Counted from the stretch's first letter, positions 18,794 through 27,443 are shown. The stretch: 64,000 nt of DNA from Streptomyces venezuelae (GCF_008642275.1 NZ_CP029189.1:7422001-7486000), one strand, 5' to 3'. Program-made: numbers and translations. The notes: a model not told the origin generated them from the sequence alone.

Positions 18794-20311
18794 ATGCGTA
18801 CGGTCCAAGGGGCCGCCCTCGACGGGCTCCGAGCCCGGGTACGGGCCCTCGCCGCCCGGCGCCGCCCCGAGCGGGCCGGCCGGCCACCTCGCGCCGAGGC
18901 ACCGTGCGCGGGCGGCGGACCCGCCCTGCGGGGACCGGGCGCGGGAACTCCCGGCCGGCGGACGCCCGGAACGCAATTCTCGCGGTACGCGGCTGCCGCC
19001 CCGGTCCCGCGATCCACCGCCCGGGCCGCTCTCGCCGGTGTCGGCGTCCTGCTGCGCGGCCTGACCGGGCCCCGCCCCGGTGAGGTACGCACCTCCGCCG
19101 CCGCGCTGCGGGCCCTGCGCGCCCGCGACGGCGACGCGCCCGCCCTGGTCCGCACCCGCTCCGGGCGGACCGTGCTCGTCCTCCTCGACCCGCAGGACGT
19201 GCGCCGCTTCTACGCCGAACCCGTCAGCGTCCTCGCGGCGGCCCCGCCGGACAAGTGCCGGGGCCTGAGCCCCGAGGAGCCCGCCGACTCCGGCTGTTCC
19301 CGGGGCGAGCTCCGGGCGGAGCGACGCGAGATCAGCGCCGAGGCGCTGGCCCCGGACCGGCCCGTGCACCCCTCCTGCGGGCCGTTCCTCACCGCCCTCG
19401 CCGAGGAGGCCCGGCACCTGACCGGCCCCGCCCCCGCGACCGGCACCCGCACCGCCGCCGTCGTCCTCGACCTCACCCGTGCGCGGTACGCCGTACACCG
19501 CGCCGCCCGGCGGATCGTGCTCGGCGACGCCGCGGCCGGGGACGAGGAGCTGGGCGGCTGGCTCACCCAGCTGCGCGCCGAGGGCGGGAGCCCGCGCGGC
19601 GGCCGGGTACGCGCCGCCCGTTCCGTGCAGGACAAGGCCCGCGCCCGCATCGGGCAGTACGCCGCCCGGGCCGGCGCCGACACCCTCGTGGGACGGGCCG
19701 CCGGCCACGCCGATCCGGCCGGGACACTCGACCTCGCCGGCCAGGCCCAGCACTGGCTGCTGGCCATGGACGCCGTCCCGGACACGCTGCTGCGCACCCT
19801 GCTCCTGCTCGGGGCGCACCCCGCCGAGCAGGACCTGGCCGCCGTGGAGGCAGCCGCCGAAGCCGCCGCCGGTGGGGACCGGGGCGCACTGCCCCGGCTG
19901 CGGGCCTGCGTCCGGGAATCCCTGCGGCTGTACCCGGTGGTGCCCGACCTGATGCGCGTCACCCGGGCCGAGACCGAATGGCGGGGCGTGCGCTACCCGG
20001 CGGGCACCGCGGTGCTGGTGCCCGCAGCGTTCCACCAGCGCGACCCCGAACGGGTACCGGCCGCGCACGTGTTCGTGCCCGGCCGGTGGAAGAACCCGGG
20101 CGCGGACCAGGACATCCGGATGGCGCCCTTCAGCCATGGCGGCGGCCGCTGCCCGGGCGACCAGCTCGGCCTGATGGCCACCGCAGCGCTCTGCGCCGAG
20201 GTGTTGCGCGGCCACCGGGTCACCGGCACCCGGCCGGTGCTGGACCCGGTGGGACCGCTGCCCGTGGCGCTCGACGCCCGGCGCGTCCGGCTCATGCTCA
20301 CCCGCCGCTGA
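18794..20311 (+). CDS. Cytochrome P450
   Basis: A 505-residue P450, longer than the usual 400-450 residue bacterial enzymes because of an Arg/Ala/Pro-rich N-terminal extension of about 75 residues. The haem loop FSHGGGRCPGDQLG contains the F-x2-G-x3-C-x-G pattern with the axial cysteine near residue 450. The K-helix ExxR is in ESLRLYPVVPDL. The I-helix segment (LLAMDAVPDTLLRTL) lacks the acid-alcohol (D/E-T) pair, so oxygen activation may be unusual. GGAGG lies 7 nt before the ATG. No ferredoxin gene is adjacent. The following unknown gene is the only likely partner. The substrate is unknown. Confidence 0.88.
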   Translation: MRTVQGAALDGLRARVRALAARRRPERAGRPPRAEAPCAGGGPALRGPGAGTPGRRTPGTQFSRYAAAAPVPRSTARAALAGVGVLLRGLTGPRPGEVRTSAAALRALRARDGDAPALVRTRSGRTVLVLLDPQDVRRFYAEPVSVLAAAPPDKCRGLSPEEPADSGCSRGELRAERREISAEALAPDRPVHPSCGPFLTALAEEARHLTGPAPATGTRTAAVVLDLTRARYAVHRAARRIVLGDAAAGDEELGGWLTQLRAEGGSPRGGRVRAARSVQDKARARIGQYAARAGADTLVGRAAGHADPAGTLDLAGQAQHWLLAMDAVPDTLLRTLLLLGAHPAEQDLAAVEAAAEAAAGGDRGALPRLRACVRESLRLYPVVPDLMRVTRAETEWRGVRYPAGTAVLVPAAFHQRDPERVPAAHVFVPGRWKNPGADQDIRMAPFSHGGGRCPGDQLGLMATAALCAEVLRGHRVTGTRPVLDPVGPLPVALDARRVRLMLTRR

Positions 20312-20380
20312 GGCCGACCCGGACCCGTAACCGTCCCGACCCCGTGCCTGCCCGACGCCGCCCCGGATCCCATACCCGCC

Positions 20381-20420
20381 CGACCCTGCCCGACCCCGTC
20401 CGACCCCGCCCGACCCCGTC
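20381..20420. repeat. Decamer tandem repeat in the P450-downstream intergenic region
   Basis: Four copies of a decamer close to CGACCCCGYC run from 20381 to 20420, with degenerate copies on the 5' side. They fill the gap between the P450 stop and the next start and probably arose by slippage. Confidence 0.75.
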
Positions 20421-20456
20421 CGTCTCCGAGCCCGTGCCGAACCCCACGAGGATCAC

Positions 20457-21410
20457 ATGCCCGACGCCGCGACCTCCGCGTCCACCGCCCCGGACATCGA
20501 CCTGCTCGACGCCCCGTGCCGCGCCCTCGCCGAGGCCGCCGACGCGGTCGGTGAGGCCGCCCGCCACGCCTCCGGCCTGGCGTTCGGGGCCCGGCTGCCG
20601 GCCGCCGCCCTCACCCGGGGCGGCCGTACCCGGCTGGGCTGGCGCACCCTGCTGCGTACGCTCACCGACCCGTCGGGCCTCGGCTGGGCCCCGCGCGGCC
20701 GGGGCGTGGCCCGGGCCGGGCGGCTCGCCGGAATCCTGGCGGGCCGGGAGAGCCTCGCGATCAGCATCGCCGTCTGCGGGCTCAAGGCCCGGATCCGGGC
20801 GGCGAGTACGAGCCGCCCCGAACTGTTCGACGATCCCGGTGCGGCCGCGGTCCTGGGCGCCGTCGGAGCGGGCCGCCAGGGTGACGCCGTCCGGTTGTTC
20901 CGCGCCATCGTGCGCGAGCGCGGCGCCGAGCACGCCTTCGCACTGCTCGCCCCGTCCTTCGCCGACATCCTCGCCTGGCACGCGCTGACGGACGCGAACC
21001 CCTTCAACGACCACGCCGGCTGGCAGGTCGCCACCGGCCGGGCCGAGACCGCCGAACCGGTCCTCGGGCTCGGCGCCGCCTTCTGGGCCTTCTGCGACCG
21101 GGGTCCGGGGCTGCCCGAAGGGCCGGCCCCGACGGGATCCGCCGCACCGCGCGGCCCGGCCCGCCGACGGGTCACGGACCGGGCGCCCCGCCCGGCGCCG
21201 CTGCCGCCGGGCGGCGGCCTCAGCGGCCATGCCGCCGCGCTGCGCACGCACGCGTTCCGCCTGCACGGGCTGGCCGCGGCGCCGGAGTGGCACGGCCCGG
21301 AGACCGAGGCACTGCGGGCCGAGGTCACCAGGCTCGCGGCGCGCTGCGCCACGGCGGCGGGCGGGCTCGCGCTGGCCGCCGCCCAGCTGAAACCGCTACA
21401 GGACCAGTGA
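20457..21410 (+). CDS. Protein of unknown function following the P450
   Basis: A 317-residue, largely alpha-helical, Ala/Arg-rich protein of no recognised family. It contains a conserved-looking central part (RLFRAIVRERGAEHAFALL, then FADILAWHALTDANPFNDHAG) and a Pro/Gly/Arg-rich linker (about 215-245) before a final helix. No signal peptide or membrane span is evident. GAGGATC precedes the ATG. It follows the P450 in the same direction after 145 bp of repetitive DNA, so it may be co-expressed and serve as a partner or second enzyme. The last 15 bp overlap the convergent gluconate permease gene. Confidence 0.7.
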   Translation: MPDAATSASTAPDIDLLDAPCRALAEAADAVGEAARHASGLAFGARLPAAALTRGGRTRLGWRTLLRTLTDPSGLGWAPRGRGVARAGRLAGILAGRESLAISIAVCGLKARIRAASTSRPELFDDPGAAAVLGAVGAGRQGDAVRLFRAIVRERGAEHAFALLAPSFADILAWHALTDANPFNDHAGWQVATGRAETAEPVLGLGAAFWAFCDRGPGLPEGPAPTGSAAPRGPARRRVTDRAPRPAPLPPGGGLSGHAAALRTHAFRLHGLAAAPEWHGPETEALRAEVTRLAARCATAAGGLALAAAQLKPLQDQ

Positions 21411-22793
21411 CAGCAGCAGCACGAGGCCCAGGCCGACCACCGAGATGACGGTCTCCATCACCGACCAGGTCTTCAGGGTCTGACCGACGGTCATTCCGAA
21501 GTACTCCTTGACGAGCCAGAAGCCGGCGTCGTTGACATGGCTGAAGAACAGCGAGCCGGCCCCGATGGCCAGGACCAGCAGCGCGGTCCCGGTGGTGGAC
21601 ATGTCCGCCGCGAGCGGGGCCACCAGCCCCGCCGCGGAGATGGTGGCCACCGTCGCCGAGCCGGTGGCCAGGCGGATGGCCACGGCGATCAGCCAGGCCA
21701 GCAGCAGGGTCGGCACCGCCCAGTGCTCGGACACGTCCAGGATCATCTGCCCCACGCCGACGTCGATCAGCGTCTGCTTGAAGCCGCCGCCCGCGCCCAC
21801 GATCAGCAGGATGCCCGCGATCGGGGCCAGGGACCGGTCCACCGTCTCCGAGATCCGCGCCCGGGTGAAACCGGCCGCCCGTCCGAGCGTGACCATGCCC
21901 ACCAGGACGGCCGTGAGCAGCGCGATCATCGGAGAGCCCGCGACATCGGCCACGCGCTGCACCGGGGCGGTGGGATCGTCGACAACGATGTCCACGAGGG
22001 CTTTCACGAGCATCAGCGCCACCGGCAGCAGCACGGTGAACACCGTGGCCCCGAACCGGGGGCGGTGCGCCGACTCGGCCGACGGGCGCTCCGTGATCAT
22101 GTGCTCCGGCGCCGGGATGTCGACCCACCGGGCCGCGTACCGGGAGAACAGCGGCCCGGCGATGATCACCGTCGGGATCGCGACGAGCACCCCGAGCCCG
22201 AGGGTGACCCCGAGGTTCGCGTGGAGCGCGTCCACGGCGACGAGAGGTCCGGGATGCGGCGGGACCAGCCCGTGCATCACCGAGAGCCCCGCCAGCGCCG
22301 GGATGCCGATCCGCATCAGGGAGTGGTTCCCCCGCTTGGCGACCAGCAGCACCACCGGTATCAGCAGCACGATGCCGACCTCGAAGAAGAGCGGCAGCCC
22401 GATCACCGACGCGATCAGCACCATCGCCCAGGGCATGGCCCGGCCCCTGGCGCGGGCGAGGATCGTGTCCACGATCTCGTCCGCGCCGCCCGAGTCCGCC
22501 AGCAGTTTGCCGAGGATCGCGCCGAGCGCGATCAGTACGCCGACACCGGCGACCGTGGCGCCGAGTCCGGCGGTGAAGCTGGAGACGGTCTTGGCCGGCG
22601 GTGCGCCCGCGAAGACCCCGAGGGCCAGCGAACCGACCGTCAGGGCCAGGAAGGCGTGCAGTCCGAAACGGGTGATGAGCAGGACGATGACGGCTATGCC
22701 CGCCAGGACGGCCATCCCCAGCTGGGCGTTCCCGGCCGAGGTGATCGGTCCGGGGGCGGCCGCTGCCAGAGTCTCGACGCTGAGACCGGTCAC
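21396..22793 (-). CDS. gntP: Gluconate:H+ symporter (GntP family)
   Basis: A 465-residue permease with about 12-14 membrane helices that imports gluconate. Family features include GLPLFFEVGIVLLIPVVLL, LVPPHPGPLVAVDAL, GAGGGFKQTLIDVGVG and SHVNDAGFWLVKEYFGM near the C-terminus. The GTG start lies 12 nt after the gluconokinase stop, with GAGGA overlapping that stop, so kinase and permease are translated from one message. The 3' end overlaps the convergent unknown gene by 15 bp. Confidence 0.93.
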   Translation of the reverse strand: MTGLSVETLAAAAPGPITSAGNAQLGMAVLAGIAVIVLLITRFGLHAFLALTVGSLALGVFAGAPPAKTVSSFTAGLGATVAGVGVLIALGAILGKLLADSGGADEIVDTILARARGRAMPWAMVLIASVIGLPLFFEVGIVLLIPVVLLVAKRGNHSLMRIGIPALAGLSVMHGLVPPHPGPLVAVDALHANLGVTLGLGVLVAIPTVIIAGPLFSRYAARWVDIPAPEHMITERPSAESAHRPRFGATVFTVLLPVALMLVKALVDIVVDDPTAPVQRVADVAGSPMIALLTAVLVGMVTLGRAAGFTRARISETVDRSLAPIAGILLIVGAGGGFKQTLIDVGVGQMILDVSEHWAVPTLLLAWLIAVAIRLATGSATVATISAAGLVAPLAADMSTTGTALLVLAIGAGSLFFSHVNDAGFWLVKEYFGMTVGQTLKTWSVMETVISVVGLGLVLLLSLVL

Positions 22794-22805
22794 GGTGGCG
22801 ATTCC

Positions 22806-23327
22806 TCAGTTCTCGTGTATGGGGAGGCGGCGCAGGGCGGTCAGCGCCCGCTCGGTGATGTCCTGCGGGGACCCCGACACCTCGACGACTACGCCGAGTT
22901 CGTCGTCCTGGAGCGGCTCCAGCGCGGCGAACTGCGAGTCGAGCAGGGTGGTGGGCATGAAGTGGCCCTTGCGCTCCGCCATGCGCTTCTCGATCAGCGG
23001 ACGGTCGCCGGCGAGGTGGACGAAGACGATCCCGGGCGCCGCCGTGCGCAGCCGGTCGCGGTAGGCGCGCTTGAGGCAGGAGGCGGCGATCACGCCGCCG
23101 CGCAGGGCCGCACTGTTGCGCAGCCACTCGCCGATGGCGTCCAGCCAGGGCCGGCGGTCCTCGTCGTCCAGCGGGTTCCCGGCCGACATCTTGGCGATGT
23201 TGGCCGCCGGGTGGAAGGCGTCGCCCTCCGCGTACGGAATGCCGAGTGCCTCGGCGAGCAGTTGCCCCACGGTCGTCTTGCCCGTACCGGCCACGCCCAT
23301 CACCACAATGACGCGCTGGGTGCTCAC
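22806..23327 (-). CDS. gntK: Gluconokinase
   Basis: A 173-residue kinase that phosphorylates gluconate to 6-phosphogluconate, feeding the pentose phosphate pathway. The P-loop is MGVAGTGKTTVGQLLAEALG, followed by the family segment EGDAFHPAANIAKMSAGNPLDDEDRRPWLD and CLKRAYRDRLR; the length is typical. The GTG start has GAGG upstream. It heads the gntK-gntP operon and is divergent from the GntR-family regulator, which presumably represses it in the absence of gluconate. Confidence 0.94.
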   Translation of the reverse strand: MSTQRVIVVMGVAGTGKTTVGQLLAEALGIPYAEGDAFHPAANIAKMSAGNPLDDEDRRPWLDAIGEWLRNSAALRGGVIAASCLKRAYRDRLRTAAPGIVFVHLAGDRPLIEKRMAERKGHFMPTTLLDSQFAALEPLQDDELGVVVEVSGSPQDITERALTALRRLPIHEN

Positions 23328-23372
23328 GCCTACCTCGCTGTCCTCGTCGACATCGGTTCGTGTGGCACCACT

Positions 23373-23404
23373 GAAGCCTATTAAGTACTACGTATTCAAG
23401 CTTC
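23373..23404. promoter_or_regulatory. AT-rich divergent gluconate control region with GntR-type half-sites
   Basis: This 32-bp segment is strikingly AT-rich for the genome. It holds a GTACTAC core of the GT-N3-AC type bound by FadR-like GntR proteins, flanked by GAAGC and GCTTC. Overlapping promoter elements for the divergent gntK and gntR genes probably lie here. The exact operator was not resolved. Confidence 0.45.
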
Positions 23405-23458
23405 AGGTCAGAAACGTCACATCTTTTGTCCGTGTGGGCGTCACCGTACGCTTACGCC

Positions 23459-24175
23459 ATGACCACCGAAGGCACTCCCGGCCAGGGGAACGGGCTCCAC
23501 AGCCACGTGCTGGACACCCTCGGCCTCGCGATCACGGCGGGGGAGTACCTCCCGGGCAGCGTCCTGCGCACGGACGAGATCGCCGAGCGCTTCGACGCCT
23601 CGCGCACCGTCGTACGGGAGGTCGTCCGCGTCCTGGAGTCGATGCACCTGGTCGAGTCCCGCCGCCGGGTCGGCGTCACCGTGCGCCCCACCGACGAGTG
23701 GAACGTCTACGACCCGCGCGTGATCCGCTGGCGGCTGGCGGGCACCGACCGGCCGCGCCAACTGCGGTCCCTCACCGTGCTGCGCTCCGCGATCGAGCCC
23801 GTCGCGGCCGGGCTCGCCGCGACGCTGGCCACACCGGACCAGTGCGCCGAACTCACCGAGGCGGCCCTGGGCATGGTGCGCACTTCGCGCGGCCACCAGC
23901 TGGAGGCCTATCTGCGGCACGACATCGCCTTCCACCGCGTCGTCCTCAAGGCCTCGGGCAACGAGATGTTCGCCCGTCTCGGGGACGTGGTCGCCGAGGT
24001 CCTGACCGGTCGCACCGAGCATGCGGTGATGTTCCACGATCCCGACCCCGCCGCCGTCACCCTGCACGTCCAGGTCGCCGAGGCGGTCCGCGAGGCGGAC
24101 GCGGCGCGCGCCGAGGAGCTGACCCGCCGGATCGCGGTCGGCGCGCTGCGGGAACTGGACGTCCTCGCGCCCTGA
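23459..24175 (+). CDS. gntR: GntR-family regulator of the gluconate operon (FadR/FCD subgroup)
   Basis: A 238-residue repressor-type protein. Residues about 10-75 form a winged helix (ITAGEYLPGSVLRTDEIAER, then SRTVVREVVRVLESMHLVE). Residues about 95-230 form an FCD effector domain with metal-ligand-type residues in RHDIAFHRVVLKASGN and two later histidines. It is divergent from gntK, which places it as the gluconate-responsive regulator. The ATG at 23459 is chosen because an upstream in-frame start adds an unrelated segment. The effector is probably gluconate or 6-phosphogluconate. Confidence 0.88.
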   Translation: MTTEGTPGQGNGLHSHVLDTLGLAITAGEYLPGSVLRTDEIAERFDASRTVVREVVRVLESMHLVESRRRVGVTVRPTDEWNVYDPRVIRWRLAGTDRPRQLRSLTVLRSAIEPVAAGLAATLATPDQCAELTEAALGMVRTSRGHQLEAYLRHDIAFHRVVLKASGNEMFARLGDVVAEVLTGRTEHAVMFHDPDPAAVTLHVQVAEAVREADAARAEELTRRIAVGALRELDVLAP

Positions 24176-24227
24176 ACACCGGGCCCCGGCCCCGTCGGCC
24201 GGCTGCACCGGCCGCGGGGGTGCGGTG

Positions 24228-25445
24228 TCAGCCGCAGCCGCCGCAGCCCCCGCAGCCGCCGCAGCTCCCGCCATCGCAGCCGCCGCCTCCCCCACAGCCT
24301 CCGCCGGTGGAGGAATCGGAGCTCCGTGACTGCGCGCGTTCCCGCGCCCGTTCGCGCCTGCGCTCCTCCTCCCGGCGCGCCTGCTCGCGTACGGCCTCGC
24401 GGTGCGAGCGGCCCGACGGCTTCCAGCCGCTCGGCCCATGGTGCCGGCGCGGGAGCAGCGGGGCGGCCGTGACCTGCGAAACGATGCGGACGTCCGTCTC
24501 GTAGACGGCGCTCTCCAGGACGACCTCGGCCCCCTCGTACACGGCTCCGTACAGAACGGCCTGGAACGGCTCCCGGACCGGGTCGATGTCGTGATGGTCC
24601 GCGCGCAGGCCCCGTCCGGATCCGGAGAGCAGGACCCGCTGTCCCGGGGCGGTGTCCCGGGCCCGCGGCACGTGGGCGATCAGGGGCGGGCCGGCGGGGG
24701 TGTCGGCGTCCGGGTGGACCCAGCGGTGGCCGGACGCGGTGGCCCGTACGCCGACCAGGAGCGCGGGCTGTGGCCGTCGGCGCAGCCGCCGGGCCGCCAG
24801 GTGCCGGGTCAGGTTCCGGCCGAGCGCGGTGGTGCCGACGACCAGGAGCGCTGTGGCGAACAGCCGCCCGGCGAAGGGGCCGTACCGGTGCGTGAGGGCC
24901 GGGGCGGCCGCCAGACAGCACAGTGAGCCGATGACGACGCCCGGCAGCCCGCGGCGCCGGTGGGCGGCCGGAAGCACGGCCGGCAGCGGGAAACGGGCGG
25001 ATCCGGCTGCGGCGAGCGCCAGTTCGCGCTGGCGCCGCCGGACGCGCAGGCGGACCAGAGCTCCGGCGAACGCCCACGCCGCGAGGGCGAGGACCAGGCC
25101 GTGACCGGCCCGGACCGCCCGGTCGGAGGAGTGCGGAAGGGCGAGTACGGACTCGGCCGCGAGGACGGGCGCGGCGAGCAGGGTGGCCACCGGGAGGTAC
25201 CGGAACCACCACGGCAGCGCGGCCAGCAGGGCGACGCCCGCGAAAGCCCGCCACCCCCCGGCGGGCCCGGCCGTCAGCACGACGGCGAGGAGGACCGGGC
25301 CGGCGAGGAGGCCACCCCCGGCGGCGGGTGCGAACACGGCCGGAAGGCGGGCCCGGAGCCAGCGTGAGGCGTGGTCGACGCCCCACGCCGCGACCGCTCC
25401 CTCCGGTATCGCCGCCGTGGGCAGGTGCTTGACGTAGTCGGTCAC
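24228..25445 (-). CDS. Polytopic membrane protein with Cys/Gly-rich C-terminal tail
   Basis: A 405-residue protein of no recognised family. About five hydrophobic segments occupy residues 40-215, in two groups. A soluble part follows (about 220-355), containing beta-type sequence (AVLYGAVYEGAEVVLESAVY). A highly charged Arg/Glu segment (EAVREQARREEERRRERARE) leads to a 25-residue tail made almost only of glycine with six cysteines in Gly-Gly-Cys spacing. Such tails occur on some actinobacterial membrane proteins; they might bind metal or form thiol cross-links. A GTG start at 25443-25445 is preferred; another GTG lies 27 nt upstream. The gene stands alone. Confidence 0.7.
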   Translation of the reverse strand: MTDYVKHLPTAAIPEGAVAAWGVDHASRWLRARLPAVFAPAAGGGLLAGPVLLAVVLTAGPAGGWRAFAGVALLAALPWWFRYLPVATLLAAPVLAAESVLALPHSSDRAVRAGHGLVLALAAWAFAGALVRLRVRRRQRELALAAAGSARFPLPAVLPAAHRRRGLPGVVIGSLCCLAAAPALTHRYGPFAGRLFATALLVVGTTALGRNLTRHLAARRLRRRPQPALLVGVRATASGHRWVHPDADTPAGPPLIAHVPRARDTAPGQRVLLSGSGRGLRADHHDIDPVREPFQAVLYGAVYEGAEVVLESAVYETDVRIVSQVTAAPLLPRRHHGPSGWKPSGRSHREAVREQARREEERRRERARERAQSRSSDSSTGGGCGGGGGCDGGSCGGCGGCGGCG

Positions 25446-25537
25446 GGCGCCAGTATGTGAGCGCCGTGCCACGGCCCAGAAGGGGCGGTCGCGGCACGGA
25501 ATCGCTACGGCCGCTTCCGGCGCCGGACCGCCGCGGC

Positions 25538-26422
25538 TCAGACGTCGAGCGCGGCGATCTCGACCGCGCCGAGACGTTCCGGTTCCGCCACGATGTCGAT
25601 CCGGGTGATCAGACCGTCCTCGATCGTGAAACCGAGCACCAGGAACAGGCGTCCCAGCGGGGCCATGGCCAGGCCGACCGATCCGTCGACCAGGGCCGGC
25701 GCCGTGGCCCGGGCCCGCTGCATCGCCGCCATCGCACCCGTGGCGACGGTGACGGCGCCGCGGACGAGGAGCGGGGCGGGGGTGGGTCCGACGGCCTTGT
25801 CGGCCCGCAGCACCACGTCGGGGTGGAGCAGGGTGACGAGCGCGTCGAAGTCGCCGCCGCGGGTGGCGGCGAGGAAGGCGTCGACGACGCGGCGCTGGAG
25901 GGTCAGATCGGCCTCGGGAACCAGCGGGGCGCCCTTGACCCGGCGGCGGGCGCGGCTGGCGAGCTGACGGGTCGCGGCCGGGGTCTTCTCGATCATCGGG
26001 GCGATCTCGTCGAAGGGCACGGCGAACAGGTCGTGCAGTACGAACGCGAGCCGCTCGGCCGGTGCCAGCTGGTCGAGCACCACCAGCAGCGCCAGGCCGA
26101 CCGAGTCGGCCAGCAGGGCCTCCTGCTCGGGGTCGACGGTGTCCGCACGGCTGACGGCGGGGCCGGAGGGATACGCCTCCATCGGGTCCTCACGCCGGGA
26201 CTCGCGCGAGCGCAGCATGTTCAGGCAGACGCGCGACACCACCGTCGTCAGCCAGCCGCCGAGGTTCTCGACGTCGCTGACGTCGGACCGGTCGAGACGC
26301 AGCCAGGCCTCCTGGACGGCGTCATCCGCCTCGGCGAGCGAACCGAGCATGCGATAGGACACCGCTCTCAGGTGAGAGCGGTGCTCTTCGAACCGCTCCG
26401 TCAGCCCTGCATTCCCGTCCAC
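25538..26422 (-). CDS. ECF RNA polymerase sigma factor (SigJ/ECF41-like, with SnoaL-like tail)
   Basis: A 294-residue sigma factor. Region 2 is FEEHRSHLRAVSYRMLGSLAEADDAVQEAWLRL, shown by RAVSYRMLGS and DAVQEAWLR. Region 4 is LAPAERLAFVLHDLFAVPFDEIA with the helix-turn-helix after it. The C-terminal 110 residues resemble a SnoaL-type fold (VVDAFLAATRGGDFDALVTL, then LHPDVVL). This extension characterises ECF41-like factors, where it replaces an anti-sigma factor as a built-in regulator. The start is placed at a GTG with GGGGGA upstream. ECF41 factors often neighbour a carboxymuconolactone decarboxylase or oxidoreductase; none is adjacent here. Confidence 0.88.
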   Translation of the reverse strand: MDGNAGLTERFEEHRSHLRAVSYRMLGSLAEADDAVQEAWLRLDRSDVSDVENLGGWLTTVVSRVCLNMLRSRESRREDPMEAYPSGPAVSRADTVDPEQEALLADSVGLALLVVLDQLAPAERLAFVLHDLFAVPFDEIAPMIEKTPAATRQLASRARRRVKGAPLVPEADLTLQRRVVDAFLAATRGGDFDALVTLLHPDVVLRADKAVGPTPAPLLVRGAVTVATGAMAAMQRARATAPALVDGSVGLAMAPLGRLFLVLGFTIEDGLITRIDIVAEPERLGAVEIAALDV

Positions 26423-26502
26423 CGGTCCCCCATGTCGATCGGCCCACTCCGGACCATCAACATAGATCACGGGAAAAAGCCCTGGTGAGGCGGGAGTTGG
26501 CG

Positions 26503-26543
26503 GAGGCCCCGGCCGGGACCGACCGGGGCCGGCCAGGCCGGCC
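26503..26543. repeat. GC-rich inverted repeats in the divergent sigma/unknown intergenic region
   Basis: An 8-bp GGCCCCGG/CCGGGGCC pair overlaps a 17-bp palindrome (GGCCGGCCAGGCCGGCC, 26527-26543). They sit between the sigma factor and the plus-strand gene. They may form RNA hairpins in the leader of the latter; regulatory meaning is unknown. Confidence 0.5.
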
Positions 26544-26627
26544 GGCTGCTGGATAATGGCCCTGAACAGCAGAGGCGAGTGGACACGCCGGATCCCCAGC
26601 GTGGTCCGGCAGGAGAGGGAGCCCCCG

Positions 26628-26975
26628 ATGGACGTGCAGCACTTCGAGCGGATCACCGCATTCATCGAGGCGCGGCTCACCCCGCTGTTCGACGAGGCGA
26701 CGGGCAGCGAACACGGCTTCGCCATGGACGACACTTCCCGTGCCCTGCGCGCGCTGCGCAACTCCGTCCTGGAGGCCTCCGCCGTCAAGGGCCTCGTCGA
26801 GGCGCGCGAATCCGCAGAGCCGGCCGTGCGCCGCGTCATCGACCAGTCGGTGGAGCACAACTGGGACGTCCTGCGCGGGATCGCCCGCCAGTGGGAGGAC
26901 CACGCCGACTTCCGCCACGAGTTCAAGCACCACGCCTGGGAGCTCGACCACCACCACGCCGCCGCGGAGGCCTGA
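26628..26975 (+). CDS. Small helical protein of unknown function
   Basis: A 115-residue soluble protein predicted to be alpha-helical throughout (FERITAFIEARLTPLFDEAT, then RALRALRNSVLEASAVKGLV), with an aromatic and histidine-rich C-terminus (ARQWEDHADFRHEFKHHAWE). It resembles small streptomycete proteins of DUF6221 type, but this is not certain. A purine-rich GGAGAGGGAG ribosome site precedes the ATG. It is divergent from the sigma factor and closes with a bidirectional hairpin. Histidines near the C-terminus could bind metal, but no known motif is seen. Confidence 0.7.
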   Translation: MDVQHFERITAFIEARLTPLFDEATGSEHGFAMDDTSRALRALRNSVLEASAVKGLVEARESAEPAVRRVIDQSVEHNWDVLRGIARQWEDHADFRHEFKHHAWELDHHHAAAEA

Positions 26976-26991
26976 GCCCACCGCGGCGGTC

Positions 26992-27029
26992 CGCGCTCGC
27001 CGTCGAAGACCTCCTCGACGGCGAGCGCG
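26992..27029. terminator. Bidirectional terminator between convergent genes
   Basis: A perfect 15-bp stem (26992-27006 with 27015-27029, 8-nt loop) lies between the unknown gene and the VOC gene and can serve both. Confidence 0.8.
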
Positions 27030-27059
27030 CCCGCCCCGCCCTGGCTGTCAGGACCGGTC

Positions 27060-27443
27060 TCAGGCGGGGTCCGCCGACTTGCGGGGCGTGGTCTGCTGGA
27101 CCGCCCAGCCGTTGCCGTCGGGGTCGGAGAAGTAGACGAACGAGCCCCACGGCAGGTCCTGGATCTCCGTCACCTCCACCCCCCGGCCGCGCAGGTCCTC
27201 GTACGCCTCCTCGATGTCGGTGACGACGACCTGCATGTTGTCCAGCGACCCCGGAGTCATCCGGGTCAGCCCCTTGCCGATCGCGATCGAGCAGGCCGAT
27301 CCCGGCGGGGTCAGCTGGACGAAGCGGATGTCCTCGCTGACGGTGACGTCGTGGTCGGCGTTGAAGCCGAGCTTCTCGTAGAAGGCCTTGGCCCGGTCGA
27401 TGTCGGTGACGGGGACGGCGACGAGTTCCAGTTTGATGTCCAT
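27060..27443 (-). CDS. VOC (glyoxalase/bleomycin resistance) superfamily protein
   Basis: A 127-residue protein with the paired beta-alpha-beta-beta-beta modules of the VOC fold: MDIKLELVAVPVTDIDRAKA with FYEKLGF, and NMQVVVTDIEEAYEDLRGRG with SFVYFSDPDGNGWAVQ. These modules form a metal or small-molecule binding cavity; the reaction is unknown. It follows the ABC exporter gene after 7 nt in the same direction, so it is probably co-transcribed with it and may act in the same detoxification or resistance function. Confidence 0.88.
   Translation of the reverse strand: MDIKLELVAVPVTDIDRAKAFYEKLGFNADHDVTVSEDIRFVQLTPPGSACSIAIGKGLTRMTPGSLDNMQVVVTDIEEAYEDLRGRGVEVTEIQDLPWGSFVYFSDPDGNGWAVQQTTPRKSADPA

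Noticed and set aside
17372..20215. 947-codon minus-strand open frame across the beta-lactamase-like, phosphatase and P450 genes
   Set aside because: It is antisense to three genes with recognisable motifs and ribosome sites; composition is that of a shadow frame.
20381..20420. Tandem decamers as a possible CRISPR-like array
   Set aside because: Units are contiguous without spacers and no cas genes are present; this is simple slippage repeat.
26423..26627. ECF41 promoter (TGTCACA with CGTC) upstream of the sigma factor
   Set aside because: No such pair at proper spacing was found on either strand.
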